DNA of 64,000 bases. It comes from Craterostigma plantagineum. Taxonomy: Eukaryota > Streptophyta > Magnoliopsida > Lamiales > Linderniaceae. The stretch lies in assembly GCA_027422505.1 (NCBI GenBank), contig JAPQWV010001326.1, forward strand, positions 32,037 through 96,036, in the 5' to 3' direction. Both the position numbers and the translations under genes were made by a program. This document shows, piece by piece, positions 24,478-34,988 of the stretch (the first letter of the stretch is position 1; each line of letters opens with the position of its first letter). The notes beneath the pieces were generated by a model. It saw only the letters and a program-made list of their open reading frames with translations, ran no database searches and had not been told where the DNA came from.

Positions 24478-25778
24478 TTCTCATCGCCCTTTGTTTCCCT
24501 CATCTTTTTGCTTTTGTTGTTACCCTCCATCTCCAGTTGGACATTCTCCTTACCTTCTCTATCTCTTTTTGCTCCTACACTGTTTCTTAGAGATGTTTGA
24601 GGTTGACAGTTCTCCATCAAATTGCCTAGAATCTGTCTCTTCTTTCCAGCTTTGTAGGTTCTGACCCTTCTATATGATGTATTGGCTTCTAGCTCCTTGA
24701 TGGGACTCCCTAGCAGCTTTAAGTGATTCAGTTTGATGGTATCATCTCCTTTCTCCCAACCTGAAGATGCCTCTGCTTTATTTAAGTAGTCATCTTCCAT
24801 TTCATTGTCTTCAGATACTGGGTCATGTGGTAACTTCTTTTCTGCCTTCTCGTCGATATGCTCAGTCACCATAATGTTCACTGATCTTGGGTCCACATCA
24901 CTTTTGTTGGTTGCAGCTTCCTTTTCTTGGACCTGTACTTCAGTTTCTGGAACAACGTCTTCAGTAACATCATCTGTTTCCTTAGTCTTCCTTCCCTCTA
25001 CGTGTGACATGCCCTGTCTAGATGTAGGTTCGTATTTCTTCCTTGGAGCATCAGCTTTGATCCATTCTCCAAATTGTCCCAGATTAAGCGAGCCTTCTCT
25101 GGCAGCTTTAGCTCTATCCCCACACATTTTATCTGAATGTCCCACTTTGCCACAATAGAAACACACCAAGGCTAGCTGCTCGTATTTGAAGCTTACCCAT
25201 TGAGAGACACCGTTGAACTTGATGTGAGTGCCTCTAACAAGCGGCTTGTTTAGGTCCAGTTCCACCTTTAGCTTAATATGACATCCCTGACTACCGCCCG
25301 TCTCACTGATGATCACATCGTAGCAGTTGTGAAATAACTTCCCAATCTTGAAAGCTGCCTCTCTTGATTGCCATTGTCTGGGAACGCCCCATACTTGCAC
25401 CCATAACTCAATATGATGGAAATCATCACCTCTTATTCCTACGTGTTCATTCCAGTCTTTGATGATAATGTATTGTTGGTCAAAAGTCCACTGCCTACCT
25501 TCTAGAATTATTTTTTTGTCCTCCATTGACCAAAAAATAAACTGAAACAGATTAGCTCCCAGCTCAACCACACGGAATCCCTCCTTAATCGGCCAGATTT
25601 TCTGTAGGGTGTTTTTGAGTCCCAAAAAACTAGCACGTTTATCCCCAAAGACCTTGCCCAAGATGCTTCGTTGACAATCTCCTCTACTTTGCTTGATATC
25701 CTCTTCCTCAAGAGTCACTCCTTCTTTCTCAACTTCAGATAGTGCGATATTGTTCATCAACTCCTCTATGTCCTCCAT
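24426..25778 (-). CDS. LINE ORF1: DUF4283 nucleic-acid-binding protein with CCHC zinc knuckle
   Basis: An open frame of 450 codons without interruption. Residues about 40-190 match the DUF4283 region typical of plant L1 ORF1 proteins (GKVFGDKRASFLGLKNTLQK, ELWVQVWGVP). A CCHC knuckle follows at C206, C209, H214 and C219 (CFYCGKVGHSDKMC). The C-terminal half is charged and low in complexity, with many Glu and Lys residues. By family analogy it binds LINE RNA to form the retrotransposition particle. Its 3' end overlaps ORF2 by 52 nt, an arrangement used for coupled translation. Confidence 0.9.
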   Translation of the reverse strand: MEDIEELMNNIALSEVEKEGVTLEEEDIKQSRGDCQRSILGKVFGDKRASFLGLKNTLQKIWPIKEGFRVVELGANLFQFIFWSMEDKKIILEGRQWTFDQQYIIIKDWNEHVGIRGDDFHHIELWVQVWGVPRQWQSREAAFKIGKLFHNCYDVIISETGGSQGCHIKLKVELDLNKPLVRGTHIKFNGVSQWVSFKYEQLALVCFYCGKVGHSDKMCGDRAKAAREGSLNLGQFGEWIKADAPRKKYEPTSRQGMSHVEGRKTKETDDVTEDVVPETEVQVQEKEAATNKSDVDPRSVNIMVTEHIDEKAEKKLPHDPVSEDNEMEDDYLNKAEASSGWEKGDDTIKLNHLKLLGSPIKELEANTSYRRVRTYKAGKKRQILGNLMENCQPQTSLRNSVGAKRDREGKENVQLEMEGNNKSKKMRETKGDEKWLKVGTTSIVWPHLAK

Positions 25779-25954
25779 TCTGTCCGCTTATAGATGTCCT
25801 TCCACTCTCACTCCTTTTCCCTCAAAACTCCTCAGCTCCTGCACAAGGAAAAAACAAGTAAAGTTACAGCCAGACGGTGTTACATTCTATGAGTGGTTGG
25901 TACTTGGGGTTGGCGGTATTTTGGGTGTTATGGTAATACTGTGTATCGCTGAAA

Positions 25955-26435
25955 GTTGTGTTGTGTTTCCATGAAATTACATACAAGTCTTTAATTTATT
26001 TTACTCTTCTATTTCAGCGCATGTATGCGCGCGAGTGGGCCTTTTTAGACAAACAGCGCATTGTAAGTGGGGAAAGTCATCTAAGGAATAATGGATTTTG
26101 GACAGCCTATGCTATGCCGTTGCCAACAGTATATATATATATACATATATGTATATGTGTATGTATGTATCCACTGCGCCCATTTTTTCGTTATTAAAGA
26201 AAAGATATATATGTGCATAGAATAGAGACCACCTCAACAAGCCTTTTAACATATATGATGGCGTTGATTTTCATGTCGTTGTTCTGCCCGCCTGTCTACG
26301 CTGACGACACTATGCCCAGCTCTGTCTCACTCTCTCAATGAAGAAAAGCCGAAGGAATAAAACCTTATAAACTTCTCGCTGTGTGTCTGAAAATTAAATA
26401 AATATTATGAATTGGAAAAAATTTGCGCAACTTTG

Positions 26436-26468
<33 letters not shown>

Positions 26469-27553
26469 TCAAAACACTACTAATAAAGAAAATGGCAAAT
26501 AACCTTGCGTTGATATTCTCTACTTATTCTTTCTTTTCTGCGCAATAAGTGTGTGAACCAAGCCATGATAAGAATCACCTTGCGTTGTTGAATGATATTT
26601 GCAGGTATTGTATTGAGGAGAGTTTACTAATTAACATATTTTTACATAATTCATTGTGTATTTCATCTTACTTTGTTTAGTAGTACATCTATTTCTGCAA
26701 AAAAAGGAAAACAGCTCGTTCACCAACAAGGAAAGGAAAACTCTCAACAAGCGAATCAATCCCTCAGCAGCGCAGCCATGCTAAAACAAATATTATTAAC
26801 ATAAGAAAGTCCAAATTTATCTCTTTCTATTTTATATTATATTTATCATCCTCACTCACCTCATCAAGTGCCTCGACGGCACAAAGGGCATGAACTATGG
26901 ATCGAAAGCCAACGAAAAATACATTCAAAGTGGAAAGAGTGGCCACAAGCCAGAACTAACTTCTTGTAATAAGCTGATCTTTCTTCTGATCCAATGCATA
27001 TCGAGCAACAGTTATCTTCTTCATGGTTGTAAATAACTACAGACTCGTGAGGAATCTCAACATCCTCATAAACTATTACAGTATCAGTGATTGTCTCCCT
27101 CTCCATGCTTCTTGGAGGAGGACTTTCTTCTTCTTCTACTTCGGGCATGGTCAACGCCATGTCGAGGTCAAACATGTCTTGGTCCACACTACTAACAATA
27201 GTCAGCTAATTATTATTATTATTATTGGGGATAACAACATGGTTTCCGATGGATTTTATTGTGCTCTCTTTGATTATAAGGAAGGAAGCTAAGAAAATAT
27301 CAGTTTGGGAGTTGAACTGATGATCTTGAATCTATGTGTATACATATATATATATATATGTATGTAAATCTGTGTGTGTATGAGTCTGCGCTGGTTTTCA
27401 TCTATTACAAGTGGGAGAGGAGAAGTTGACTTCTATCTTTTTCTGCTCGTCAGTAACGTAGTGTCGGCTGAAAAACATATTGTTACTGATGGTTTTCATC
27501 TATTCCAACAGTTGGAAGTATGAATTATTTAATACTTGGCCGCCTCGCCTGTT
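25955..27553. repeat. 1,599-bp direct repeat, copy B (right of the LINE)
   Basis: Starts immediately after the LINE 5' end with gttgtgttgtgtttcc and runs to cgcctcgcctgtt. After that the sequence (ggtgttggaattg) continues as unique DNA. Copy A instead runs into the LINE poly(T) at the same base. The copy includes the RING-H2 gene and a (CT)n run at about 26434-26464. Confidence 0.95.
26864..27187 (-). CDS. Small RING-H2 finger protein, probable E3 ubiquitin ligase (copy B)
   Basis: Identical in translation to the copy at 19997-20320: 107 residues, acidic N-terminus and a C3H2C3 RING at residues 61-103. It was duplicated together with the 1.6-kb block flanking the LINE. On the model that the block is an extended target duplication, the minus-strand gene lay wholly inside the duplicated interval, so neither copy was disrupted. 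In this copy the sequence upstream of the gene (rightward) runs on into the original locus. In copy A the LINE lies only about 365 bp from the start codon. Confidence 0.75.
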   Translation of the reverse strand: MDQDMFDLDMALTMPEVEEEESPPPRSMERETITDTVIVYEDVEIPHESVVIYNHEEDNCCSICIGSEERSAYYKKLVLACGHSFHFECIFRWLSIHSSCPLCRRGT

Positions 27554-27679
27554 GGTGTTGGAATTGTCTGTCTCTAACTTCAAAACCATCAACTAACTTG
27601 TAATCATTAATTTCTTTTTTCTTTTTACTACGTTAGTATTCAAAAAGTGAAAAGAAATTAAAAAGTAGTGATAAATACT

Positions 27680-27905
27680 AGGACCGGATTTGGGCCTGTG
27701 CATCCAGGCTTAATGTACAGGGCCACAAATCCGGCCCAGTGATAGTTAGTAATAACATGGCCACATATTAAAAATGAGCTGAATTTTTAAAAAAATATAA
27801 AATAATAAAATAGACCCAATTTTCCCAATAAGGCCACGCATAGAAAAAATGGGCCTCCATATATTATATAAGAACTGGGCATCTGAAATTAAAAAACCGG
27901 CCCTG
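27680..27905. mobile_element. 226-bp hAT-type MITE with perfect 8-bp target duplication
   Basis: Begins taggaccgg and ends ccggccctg (imperfect inverted ends). It is flanked by a perfect 8-bp repeat, ataaatac, at 27672-27679 and 27906-27913. Internal sequence includes gggcct/aggcc motifs and an AT-rich core. It has no coding capacity. Confidence 0.85.
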
Positions 27906-27913
27906 ATAAATAC

Positions 27914-28815
27914 ACATGTGACAAGACAATAACGCATGATAATATTTCTTTAATAGTGAATTAATTGATACTTGGCCGCTTTTGCTGTTTTCTTGTAATT
28001 TTTAAAGCTTGTTTTTTTCGGCTTTTCTTTCCCGTGTCGTGTGGGAGTCTTGTCTTCATTTTAGAGTGGTTTGTTTTCGTTAGAATGTGTTTTTATAACA
28101 TCTGTACTTGTAGCCCTTTTTTTTAAATTTAGCACAATCCAAACTATAGCAAACAGCACAGCCCATATTGATGGATTAATATCTTCTTTGTTCATCATTA
28201 TCCTCTCCCTTAGCCATCCCACGTGAGGAACCAACCGGGCAAGCAAAGAGAAAGTCGGAAACCATAAGAACTTGATCATCTAGGAATAAGTTGCTTAATT
28301 CGAGCTGCATAAAGGTAAATGAATCTTCTCCAACAAATTCAATCCAAGATCAATTTTCTTCTCTGAAATTCATGTTCATGCAATCTCTGATTTTAGTGAA
28401 TTTGAACTAGCTACAGTACTCCAATTCTTGTGAAGCTTGTTTCTGTGAAAAGATGACTTTCTCAGCTATTCACAACTTCTAAAATCATCTCGATCCGATA
28501 CTTGTGCAAACGGTTATGAACTTTTGAAGTTTCTGCTGTAAAACAAAAATTTTCTGGTGAATTGTCTAAGGATTTCGAATATTCGTTATCCTGGTTCAGC
28601 TGCTCTTCAAACAAAATTACAGATTCAAAGAAATGTTCTTGTAGCAGTTTCAGCACTCATTTCGTCGGGTTTCGTGTTTATGCTATAGTTTTTGAAGAAC
28701 CTCACTTATTATCGATATATTGATCTCTTGAGCTTGTGATCTCATATTTTAGGCGAAGGGACATCGAGACGGGACTTGAGGACAACTGAGGAGGCCGAAG
28801 AGAGCTAGGCATACA
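27914..28815. other. No recognised gene
   Basis: Unique AT-rich sequence between the MITE and the copia LTR. Two short minus-strand frames (28061-28279 and 28462-28656) show no motif I recognise. Confidence 0.35.
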
Positions 28816-28892
28816 CTGTGAGTTGATAGTACGGGGACACCTATTGGGTCCGGCCCATTTGGGTAGCCCATGTACATGTACATATATTATTA

Positions 28893-28927
<35 letters not shown>

Positions 28928-30372
28928 AACACACCCACACGAGCAGAGAAGAGCAGAGGAGAAAAATAGGGGTGGGCAATTGGGGTGAAAAGTCGGGTTT
29001 CATCGGGTATCGGGTCGGGTACCCGATACCCGATGTTATATTTCGGGTCGGGTTTCGGGTAGCAATATGCTACCCGAAAAACCCGATCGGGTACCCGACC
29101 TACCTGATCATTAGTTTAAAAAATATTATATGTCTGAACTCTTCTCCACAATCGACATACACTCACACATACAAGTGACAGAAAGCAATATACACACTTG
29201 ACAGAAAATAATCGACGTACACTCACACACAATCGACATACCATCATCAGCTCAGCCACTCACCACCGTCTCCCTCAGCCCCCCGTCGTCCGTCGCGTCG
29301 CCCTCAGCCCTCACCACCGTCGTCCGTCGCGTCGCCCTCAGCCCCCTCCTGCTCGTCGTCGACTCGTCCATCAAGTAATCGCCTCACCACCATCGTCCAT
29401 CTGCGCCTGCGCCGCTGTCGCCCTCACCGCCGGCGAGACATCTGTGAGTCCCAGATCTGATTTTTACGGCGGCAAATAGCTAGGTTTTGCAGCGTCCGTG
29501 CGACGGAGAGGAAGTTCAGCGAAGACGATGCCATTGATTTGGTATGTCGAAGAGCTATGAGGTTTTCGAACAGTGTGAAAGGATAAGATATTTTTATTGG
29601 GCGTAAAGCCCATTAGAGTGTTCGGGGCCATTTATCCACGTGGCCCAACGTTTATTAGAGAAGAGAGAGAAGATAGAAGAACAGAATCATTGCATGGAAT
29701 GTTCAAAGAAACGAATTATAAAATTGTCGGGTACCCGAACCCGACCCGAACCCGGTACCCGATTGTCGGTACCCGATTTTTGTCGGGTCAGGGTTGGGTA
29801 TCAAAATTGAAACCCGAACATGTCGGGTACCCGACCTGAAAAACCCGATACCCGAAAAACCCGACCCGATCCCACCCCTAGAGAAAAGGGAGAAAAAGAC
29901 GAAAAGAGGGAGGAGAGAAAAAGTTTCGATCCGGTGCTCGAATTTTGCCGAAACTTCCGACGGAGAGTCACCTCGACGTGCTCTACGCATCCACTGTTTC
30001 AGATCGTTCGATTCTCATTCGTTGGTGGTAACTCGTTTTGACCCCTTCGTGTATTCCGAGCTTGTAGCTCGATGATTGTTGGTATTCCGAGTTTGTAACT
30101 CGATGTTGTGGTTGCTCCTCTTGTTGGTGTAGTGATTCGGTATGTTGTTGGCTTGGTTGATTACCCCGAGACGTTCTCGGGAGGAGCTGTTGTCGTTGTA
30201 ATCGTCGGACGCGGTTATAGTGGATTGTTCCCTCAGATCGGGAGATCGATCCCGTGGTTTTTCCCGTTTTGGGTTTTCCACGTTAAAAAGTCGCTATGTT
30301 GATTTCGTTTCCGCTGTTTCGATTGCCGTTAATCATTCGTTATTATTGCTCGTTATTTCCGAAAACCCAACA
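28816..30372 (+). mobile_element. Ty1/copia LTR (5' boundary approximate), split by a hAT-like insertion
   Basis: The right end is clear: a promoter-leader-like region (30160-30370) ends in aaaacccaaca at 30372, four bases before a primer-binding site. The LTR body resumes on both sides of the 914-bp hAT-like element. The left end is placed near 28816 only because the sequence changes character there (TG, then a stretch reading through cggcccatttggg). No second LTR is visible, so this is the 5' LTR of a truncated element. A (TA)n run lies at about 28897-28922. Confidence 0.6.
28967..29880. mobile_element. 914-bp non-autonomous hAT-like element with CGGGTACCCGA-rich ends
   Basis: Inverted ends: taggggtgggcaat on the left and gatcccacccct(a) on the right. 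The flanks gagaaaaa (28959-28966) and gagaaaag (29881-29888) agree at 7 of 8 bases, fitting an 8-bp hAT target duplication. Both subterminal regions are arrays of gggtacccga/tcgggt motifs. The interior (29230-29480) is GC-rich, with a duplicated segment built on gtcgtccgtcgcgtcgccct. Open frames inside look compositional; no transposase is present. Confidence 0.8.
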
Positions 30373-30375
30373 AAG

Positions 30376-30386
30376 TGGTATCAGAG
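30376..30386 (+). promoter_or_regulatory. Primer-binding site of the copia element (tRNA-iMet type)
   Basis: tggtatcagag, four bases downstream of the LTR end at 30372. This is the complement of the initiator methionine tRNA 3' end used to prime minus-strand synthesis in plant copia elements. Confidence 0.85.
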
Positions 30387-30436
30387 AGCTGTGTTGTGGT
30401 GCCGTGTTCGAAATCATAGAGGGCAATTCTAGCCAG

Positions 30437-30821
30437 ATGGTTATGTTGAACGGCTCGAAATCATATTTGGAAAGGGAATATGGAGGATCTGTTATATGTA
30501 AAAGATTATTGTTCGCCGGTGTTCGATTTGGGGAAACCGCAAGATAAAAGCGACAAGGTATGGGAATTGATCCATCGCTAGGTTTGCGGCTTTATTCGAC
30601 AGTAGGCGACGATAATGTTCTCAACCACATAAGCGATTGAGAAACATGCCAGGACCTTATGGAGCAAACTTGAGCAGTTATACGCTCGAAAGACTGGGAA
30701 CAACAAGCTTTTTCTGATAAAGCAGATGATGAGTTTGAAGTATCAAGAAGGGAGCAACATATCTGATCACTTGAATATATTCCAAGGAATTATTAATCAG
30801 CTAGCTGGAATGAGAATCAAG
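30437..30821 (+). pseudogene. Ty1/copia gag fragment, frameshifted and cut off
   Basis: Across several frames the translation follows a plant copia gag: MEDLLYVKDY, CSPVFDLGKPQDKSDKVWEL, VDDNVLNHIS, KTGNNKLFLIKQMMSLKYQE and LNIFQGIINQLAGM, in that order. At least three frame changes are needed. The reading stops abruptly at about 30821 after MRIK, where unrelated LTR-like sequence begins. That sequence belongs to the gypsy element, suggesting insertion into the copia gag. No protease, integrase or RT follows. Confidence 0.8.
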
Positions 30822-31688
30822 TAAGTAACCCGTGCTTGGCACCATGTTGCATACACTTGGTACCAGGTTTTAAGTAGCCCGAATGGCCACGTTCGAGTGA
30901 GTGGAGAGTGGAAAATCGAGTAAGTAACCCATGGCTTGGCACGCCCAGGTGAGTGAGGCCCAACGAATGCACCCTTCCACTGCCATTTACTGATACTGAT
31001 TATTGTTGAAGGGTGATCGTTGGGGGAGATTTTGGCCAACGTCACCGTATAGGTGGGACATGCATGTTCTAGCAGTCGATACGTTAGTTTACGGTCCATG
31101 GTCTAGGGTACGGTGACGGACTCGTGTGACTCTCGACGGGGAGCTCAGTTCGAGGGAGGAGTTGGCCACCCACATGCGTCATTTATGTGATTACGTGAAC
31201 GTGATTGACGTTGTAATTTTTCATAGTAGTTCGTTGTTGTATTAGTCTAATCGTTGAGGATACGCTTTCTGGGAGGAAATGTGTATTCGTATTATCTTCT
31301 CACGGAGCTTGTGGTTTGCTCGCCCCATATATATATTCTTCCTTTCTAGGTTGTTCATATTTTTGATCGGAGGTTGCCTTTTTGATATCATCGTTCCGCT
31401 CCGATCTCTTCCACTTTGGGTATAGTATCTACTTTTGGCGTAGGATCCATTGGCGGGAATATTTTTGGGAGGAAATTTTGTTTGTACATTTATTCGTTCG
31501 TTGATCGATATGCCATGATCTTTGATATTTTGTATAACCTCAACCTTGATATATATATCGAGATATGTTCTTTTGACTTCTTTCTTGCATTTTCTTGTTA
31601 TTCTACGACAAACGAGTTGATATCTAGCCTTGCGTTTATTTATAAATGCGGCGGCTGTCGCACCAATGACGCGGGTCGGGGCGTGACA
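30822..31688 (+). mobile_element. Ty3/gypsy LTR (left boundary set by the copia break)
   Basis: Ends with gggtcggggcgtgaca at 31688, just before a primer-binding site at 31696. The body holds a TATA-like stretch (catatatatattc, 31326-31338). The exact left end is uncertain; 30822 is where the copia gag homology stops. The internal repeat gtaagtaaccc...cttggcac occurs twice (30822 and 30920). Confidence 0.55.
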
Positions 31689-31695
31689 GTTTTGG

Positions 31696-31707
31696 TGGTA
31701 TCAGAGC
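31696..31707 (+). promoter_or_regulatory. Primer-binding site of the gypsy element (tRNA-iMet type)
   Basis: tggtatcagagc, seven bases after the LTR end. It matches the complement of the initiator methionine tRNA. Confidence 0.88.
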
Positions 31708-31831
31708 CTTTGTTGCATTCATTGCCTTTATCGGTTCGGCATTGCCAATGGATCCGTTTCTTGACCGTCTTTTTCTTTTATCTTACATTTAATATTGATT
31801 TCGATCTTGCCATTTTCCATTGATAGCCCTT

Positions 31832-33050
31832 ATGGCACCTCCAGTTCGTACTCGAGGTCGAGGTAGGGGACGCGCTTCTCGACGTTCTCCAAGTCCTCTT
31901 TCTTCTCATGTGCCTCGAAGACCTCGAGCATACACCCCTCATGTTCCTACGAGTTCTACCGAGCAACCACCAGCTAAAGTACGAGTTGATCAAATGATGA
32001 CACCAGAACAATATCAAATGTATTACGATTATGTTCGTATACATGGTATTCCACCACCTACGATGGGTCCTTCGACCTCCACTATGCCTGAAGTTCCCAA
32101 TATGCCGTTCTTTGAGCGATCGGGAGTTCAGGATCTTCCTCCTCGCTACGAACCAAACTTACAACCATTTACCATACCGGTTCCTAATCCAGATACCGCA
32201 TCCGGGGGCTCTAATCCTAGGAGCGTGCATTATAGTCCTGATTTGGTGAAGGCTGTAGTTGATATGGGAACTCCGACCTTCGAAAGCGTAAGAGATGCTA
32301 CTGAAGCAGGAGAGATAGAAGGAAGTCAGAGAGACAACTGATACTTTGATGGTCGACGAGTGTCATCATGTGGTGATTGCGACAAAGCTCTTGGGAAAGG
32401 AATCGCGTAGATGGTGGCAAAATATTAAGGAATCATCTTCTAAGACTATCACATGGCCTATTTTCGTGGAGAGATTCAACGGTCCTTATTTCTCTGAGTA
32501 TAGCAGGGATCAGAAAAGAAAGGACTTCTTCAATATTTATCAAGGCAACATGTCGGTCGTCGACTATGAGAGCAGATTCTTGGATTTGCGGGAATTCACT
32601 CCAGAATCTTATACGATGCGAGACTTATGCAAGCGATTTGAAGATGTCCTCAATATAAACATTCGCGATTGCTTGAAGTCGGGTGATAAGTCAACAGCCT
32701 TGATGAACTTGTAGAGGATGCGTTGCAAGTCGAGGGCTTAATCCAAACAAGGCATAAGCTAGACGGACGTTATCAAAAGAACGAGAAGGGGAAAGGCTAT
32801 CGAGAAATGTGCCAAAAAAGTGATAGCTCGTGATCTTGGCATAATATTCCCATGTATACATCCGGTTCTTCTCAACCTCATGAGCATCCAAGGATGCTTG
32901 AGCTCATCGTCAGGATCCGTTAATTGGGATAATAGGTGTCGAAATTGTCAAAAACACCACGAAGGTCCCTGTAAAGCTCCAAAGTATGCTTCCAATGTCA
33001 ACAACCGGGACATTTCGTATCTTCTTGTCCCCAACTAGTTGGAGCTAGAA
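31832..33050 (+). pseudogene. Ty3/gypsy gag with zinc knuckle remnant, frameshifted
   Basis: Starts at ATG 31832 with an Arg-rich N-terminus (RTRGRGRGRASRR) and a Pro/Ser-rich linker. After a frame break near 32310-32345 the retrotransposon gag core follows (KESRRWWQNIKE, FVERFNGPYFSEYSRDQKRKDF, MSVVDYESRFLDL). A second break near 32700 leads to VEDALQVEG and then a CCHC-like knuckle region (CRNCQKHHEGPC, with a second knuckle out of frame). Homology ends near 33050 (QLVGARR in another frame). No pol region is present. Gag packages the element RNA; this copy is inactive. Confidence 0.85.
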
Positions 33051-33213
33051 GGCGACACTTCACTCATCCTTGTATTTGGTAAGTCCTCTAAACATTATTT
33101 CACAAATCGTTCAAAACATTACGGTTTTGGTGCTTTTGTACAGCATATGGTTAATTGCTTTCACCCAATTAAATCTCTTTTGTTATACAATGTACTCTCT
33201 CATATCGAGTGCA

Positions 33214-33380
33214 GGCCTTGGATTCATCACTTTACTTCTCTTCATTTTCATCGTCGGAGTGTTTGCTTCATCGTGGATGGGCTCTACAGTTTTCATGACC
33301 GGAGAATGGTTCATAAAGAGAATGCCCGTCGTCAAATACATTTACTCTGCGTCCAACCAAATCAGCATCGCAGTATCTCC
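33214..33380 (+). pseudogene. COV1-like (DUF502) membrane protein exon fragment
   Basis: One frame reads GLGFITLLLFIFIVGVFASS, then WMGSTVFMTGEWFIKRMPVV and KYIYSASNQISIAVSP. From family knowledge this matches plant LIKE-COV/COV1 proteins, integral membrane proteins linked to vascular patterning and Golgi/trans-Golgi function. The block begins after a consensus-like ag (gagtgcag) at 33213, as an exon would. Similarity stops after AVSP; what follows (GNHFIHH) is not family-like. Other exons were not found. It lies between a gypsy gag remnant and the CPR exon array, so it is best read as a captured exon. Confidence 0.8.
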
Positions 33381-33678
33381 AGGCAACCATTTTATCCACC
33401 ACGTCGTCATTGAAGGGTTTGCGAAAGAAGAATGGAGAAACATTTGACTTCTTAATTTTCTGATTGCTTGGGCTGAGATTAGTAATGATTTGAATTGCTT
33501 GAGAGTTGAGAGTTCTTTGGATCTGAGAGTTTGATTTCTTATCTCATGTGTGTGGGGGTTTTATTACCGCTTACGATGATTCGATTTGTTTGGATTTGCC
33601 TAGGGAGTTGTTGAGTTATTAGGCCGTGTGATTCTGCTTATTTTGGTGGTAAAATGTTGATCTTTACTGTTGTATTAG

Positions 33679-34155
33679 GTACTCACGGGGGAAGCAAAAG
33701 CTAGATATCCACAAGCAAACTTCAAAATAGTTGACTTGGTGAGTTTATTTAACGGGCAGTGCTATCTTTTTTCTTTTTTTTTTTTACTTTTGTCATAGTT
33801 GGAGATTGATTCAATGAACTGAGTGCCTAAGTATGATCAATTTGTGATTCATTTTTATGAATTATAATGATAATAGGATGATTGCGATGTGGATGACTAC
33901 GCTCTGGATGACGACGATTACGAGGAGAAGTTGGAGGAGTCTTTAGCTCTATTCTTTCTTGCCACGTAGGTATATTTCTTTGCTGATGATTCACTTTCTC
34001 ATAATTGCATAGCTCATTTTCCATGTTAGGATATCATTTACTAGAATTTATTCTAAAATAGTCTCATGTTATATATCAAGTTGTTTGAGGGTTGCAGATA
34101 CGGAGACGGTGAGCCAACTGATAATGCTGGGCGGTCCTATAAGTGGTTTACTGAG
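33679..34155 (+). pseudogene. NADPH-cytochrome P450 reductase exons, unit 1
   Basis: Three exon-like blocks: 33679-33738 (60 nt), 33877-33965 (89 nt) and 34098-34155 (58 nt). Each has AG before and GT after, and the phases are compatible. Spliced, they give 69 residues in one frame: [51 protein letters not shown]. This is the FMN-binding flavodoxin domain of plant CPR/ATR proteins, which pass electrons from NADPH to P450s at the ER membrane; the [13 protein letters not shown]-binding segment is intact. The membrane anchor, TQTGTAE phosphate loop and FAD/NADPH domains are absent. It cannot make a working reductase and is best seen as a captured gene fragment. Confidence 0.88.
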
Positions 34156-34988
34156 GTGAAAATATATTATTAGCAAGTGTGTTTTTTGGGTTCTCTCGAA
34201 AGATTGAGATTTTGAATTTACTCTACTTTCATTTGGACAAGAGCATTGATTAATGAGTTGTTTGTACGGGAGCATTGATTAATGAGTTGTTTGTTGCATT
34301 TCATACGGTAGTTTTGGCGGTTCTTTTTTTTTTCAATATAGAGTATTGATTAGGTTGAAGATATGGCGATAATAGCGTAGTTATTATTTCTATGTTTGCA
34401 TGAAGTTTTTAATGGGTTTTTCTATGTCGTTCTTTTCTTCTATTTGTTTATCGGATATTTGTTTCTCAAGTACAAATGAAGTAAAGAAATGGTGCTTTTT
34501 GTTGTTTTTTCTTTGATTGTATGGACAGAACTTGAATTGTATTTTATTACGACAATTGTAATAATTGTTGCGTTATTTTTTATTTATTTATATTTTTATG
34601 AACCTGGGCGATTTCGGGGTAATGCTGCTGTAGTTTTATTTTCTGTCAAATTACTTTCAGCTGCTCAAGCTTCTGGAAGCAACAATCGCTTTTGCTTTGT
34701 GAGCTCTATTCGATTCAACTGATCTTTTGTTTGGTTATGAGAAATCACATTTCCAAGATTCGTCTGGTTTGCATACAAGTTTACCGGGCGCTTACGTAGA
34801 CTAAAGCAGAACATCAAGTTTACAGCTAGCCGTTTGATTTCTTATCTCATGTGTGTGGGGGTTTTATTACCGCTTACGATGATTCGATTTGTATGGATTT
34901 GCCTAGGGAGTTGTTGAGTTATTAGGCCGTGTGATTCTGCTTATTTTGGTTTTCATTGGTAAAATGTTGATCTTTACTGTTGTATTAG

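Larger units (their letters stand above)
20684..25954 (-). mobile_element. Near full-length L1-type LINE, minus strand
   Basis: About 5.27 kb: a 5' leader of about 176 bp (25779-25954), ORF1 (25778-24426), ORF2 (24477-20995), a 3' leader of about 300 bp and a poly(A) seen as 12 T at 20684-20695. ORF1 and ORF2 overlap by 52 nt in different frames. ORF2 has a single nonsense codon, so the element looks recent. Instead of the usual short target-site duplication it is bounded on both sides by 1,599-bp direct repeats. Confidence 0.92.

Noticed and set aside
29198..29479. Pro/Arg-rich ORF inside the hAT-like element
   Set aside because: Explained by a GC-rich internal duplication of gtcgtccgtcgcgtcgccct; no recognisable domain.
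34489..34722. 77-residue hydrophobic ORF repeated three times
   Set aside because: Repetition is due to the 1.31-kb tandem array; the sequence looks like AT-rich intron read-through with no recognised family.
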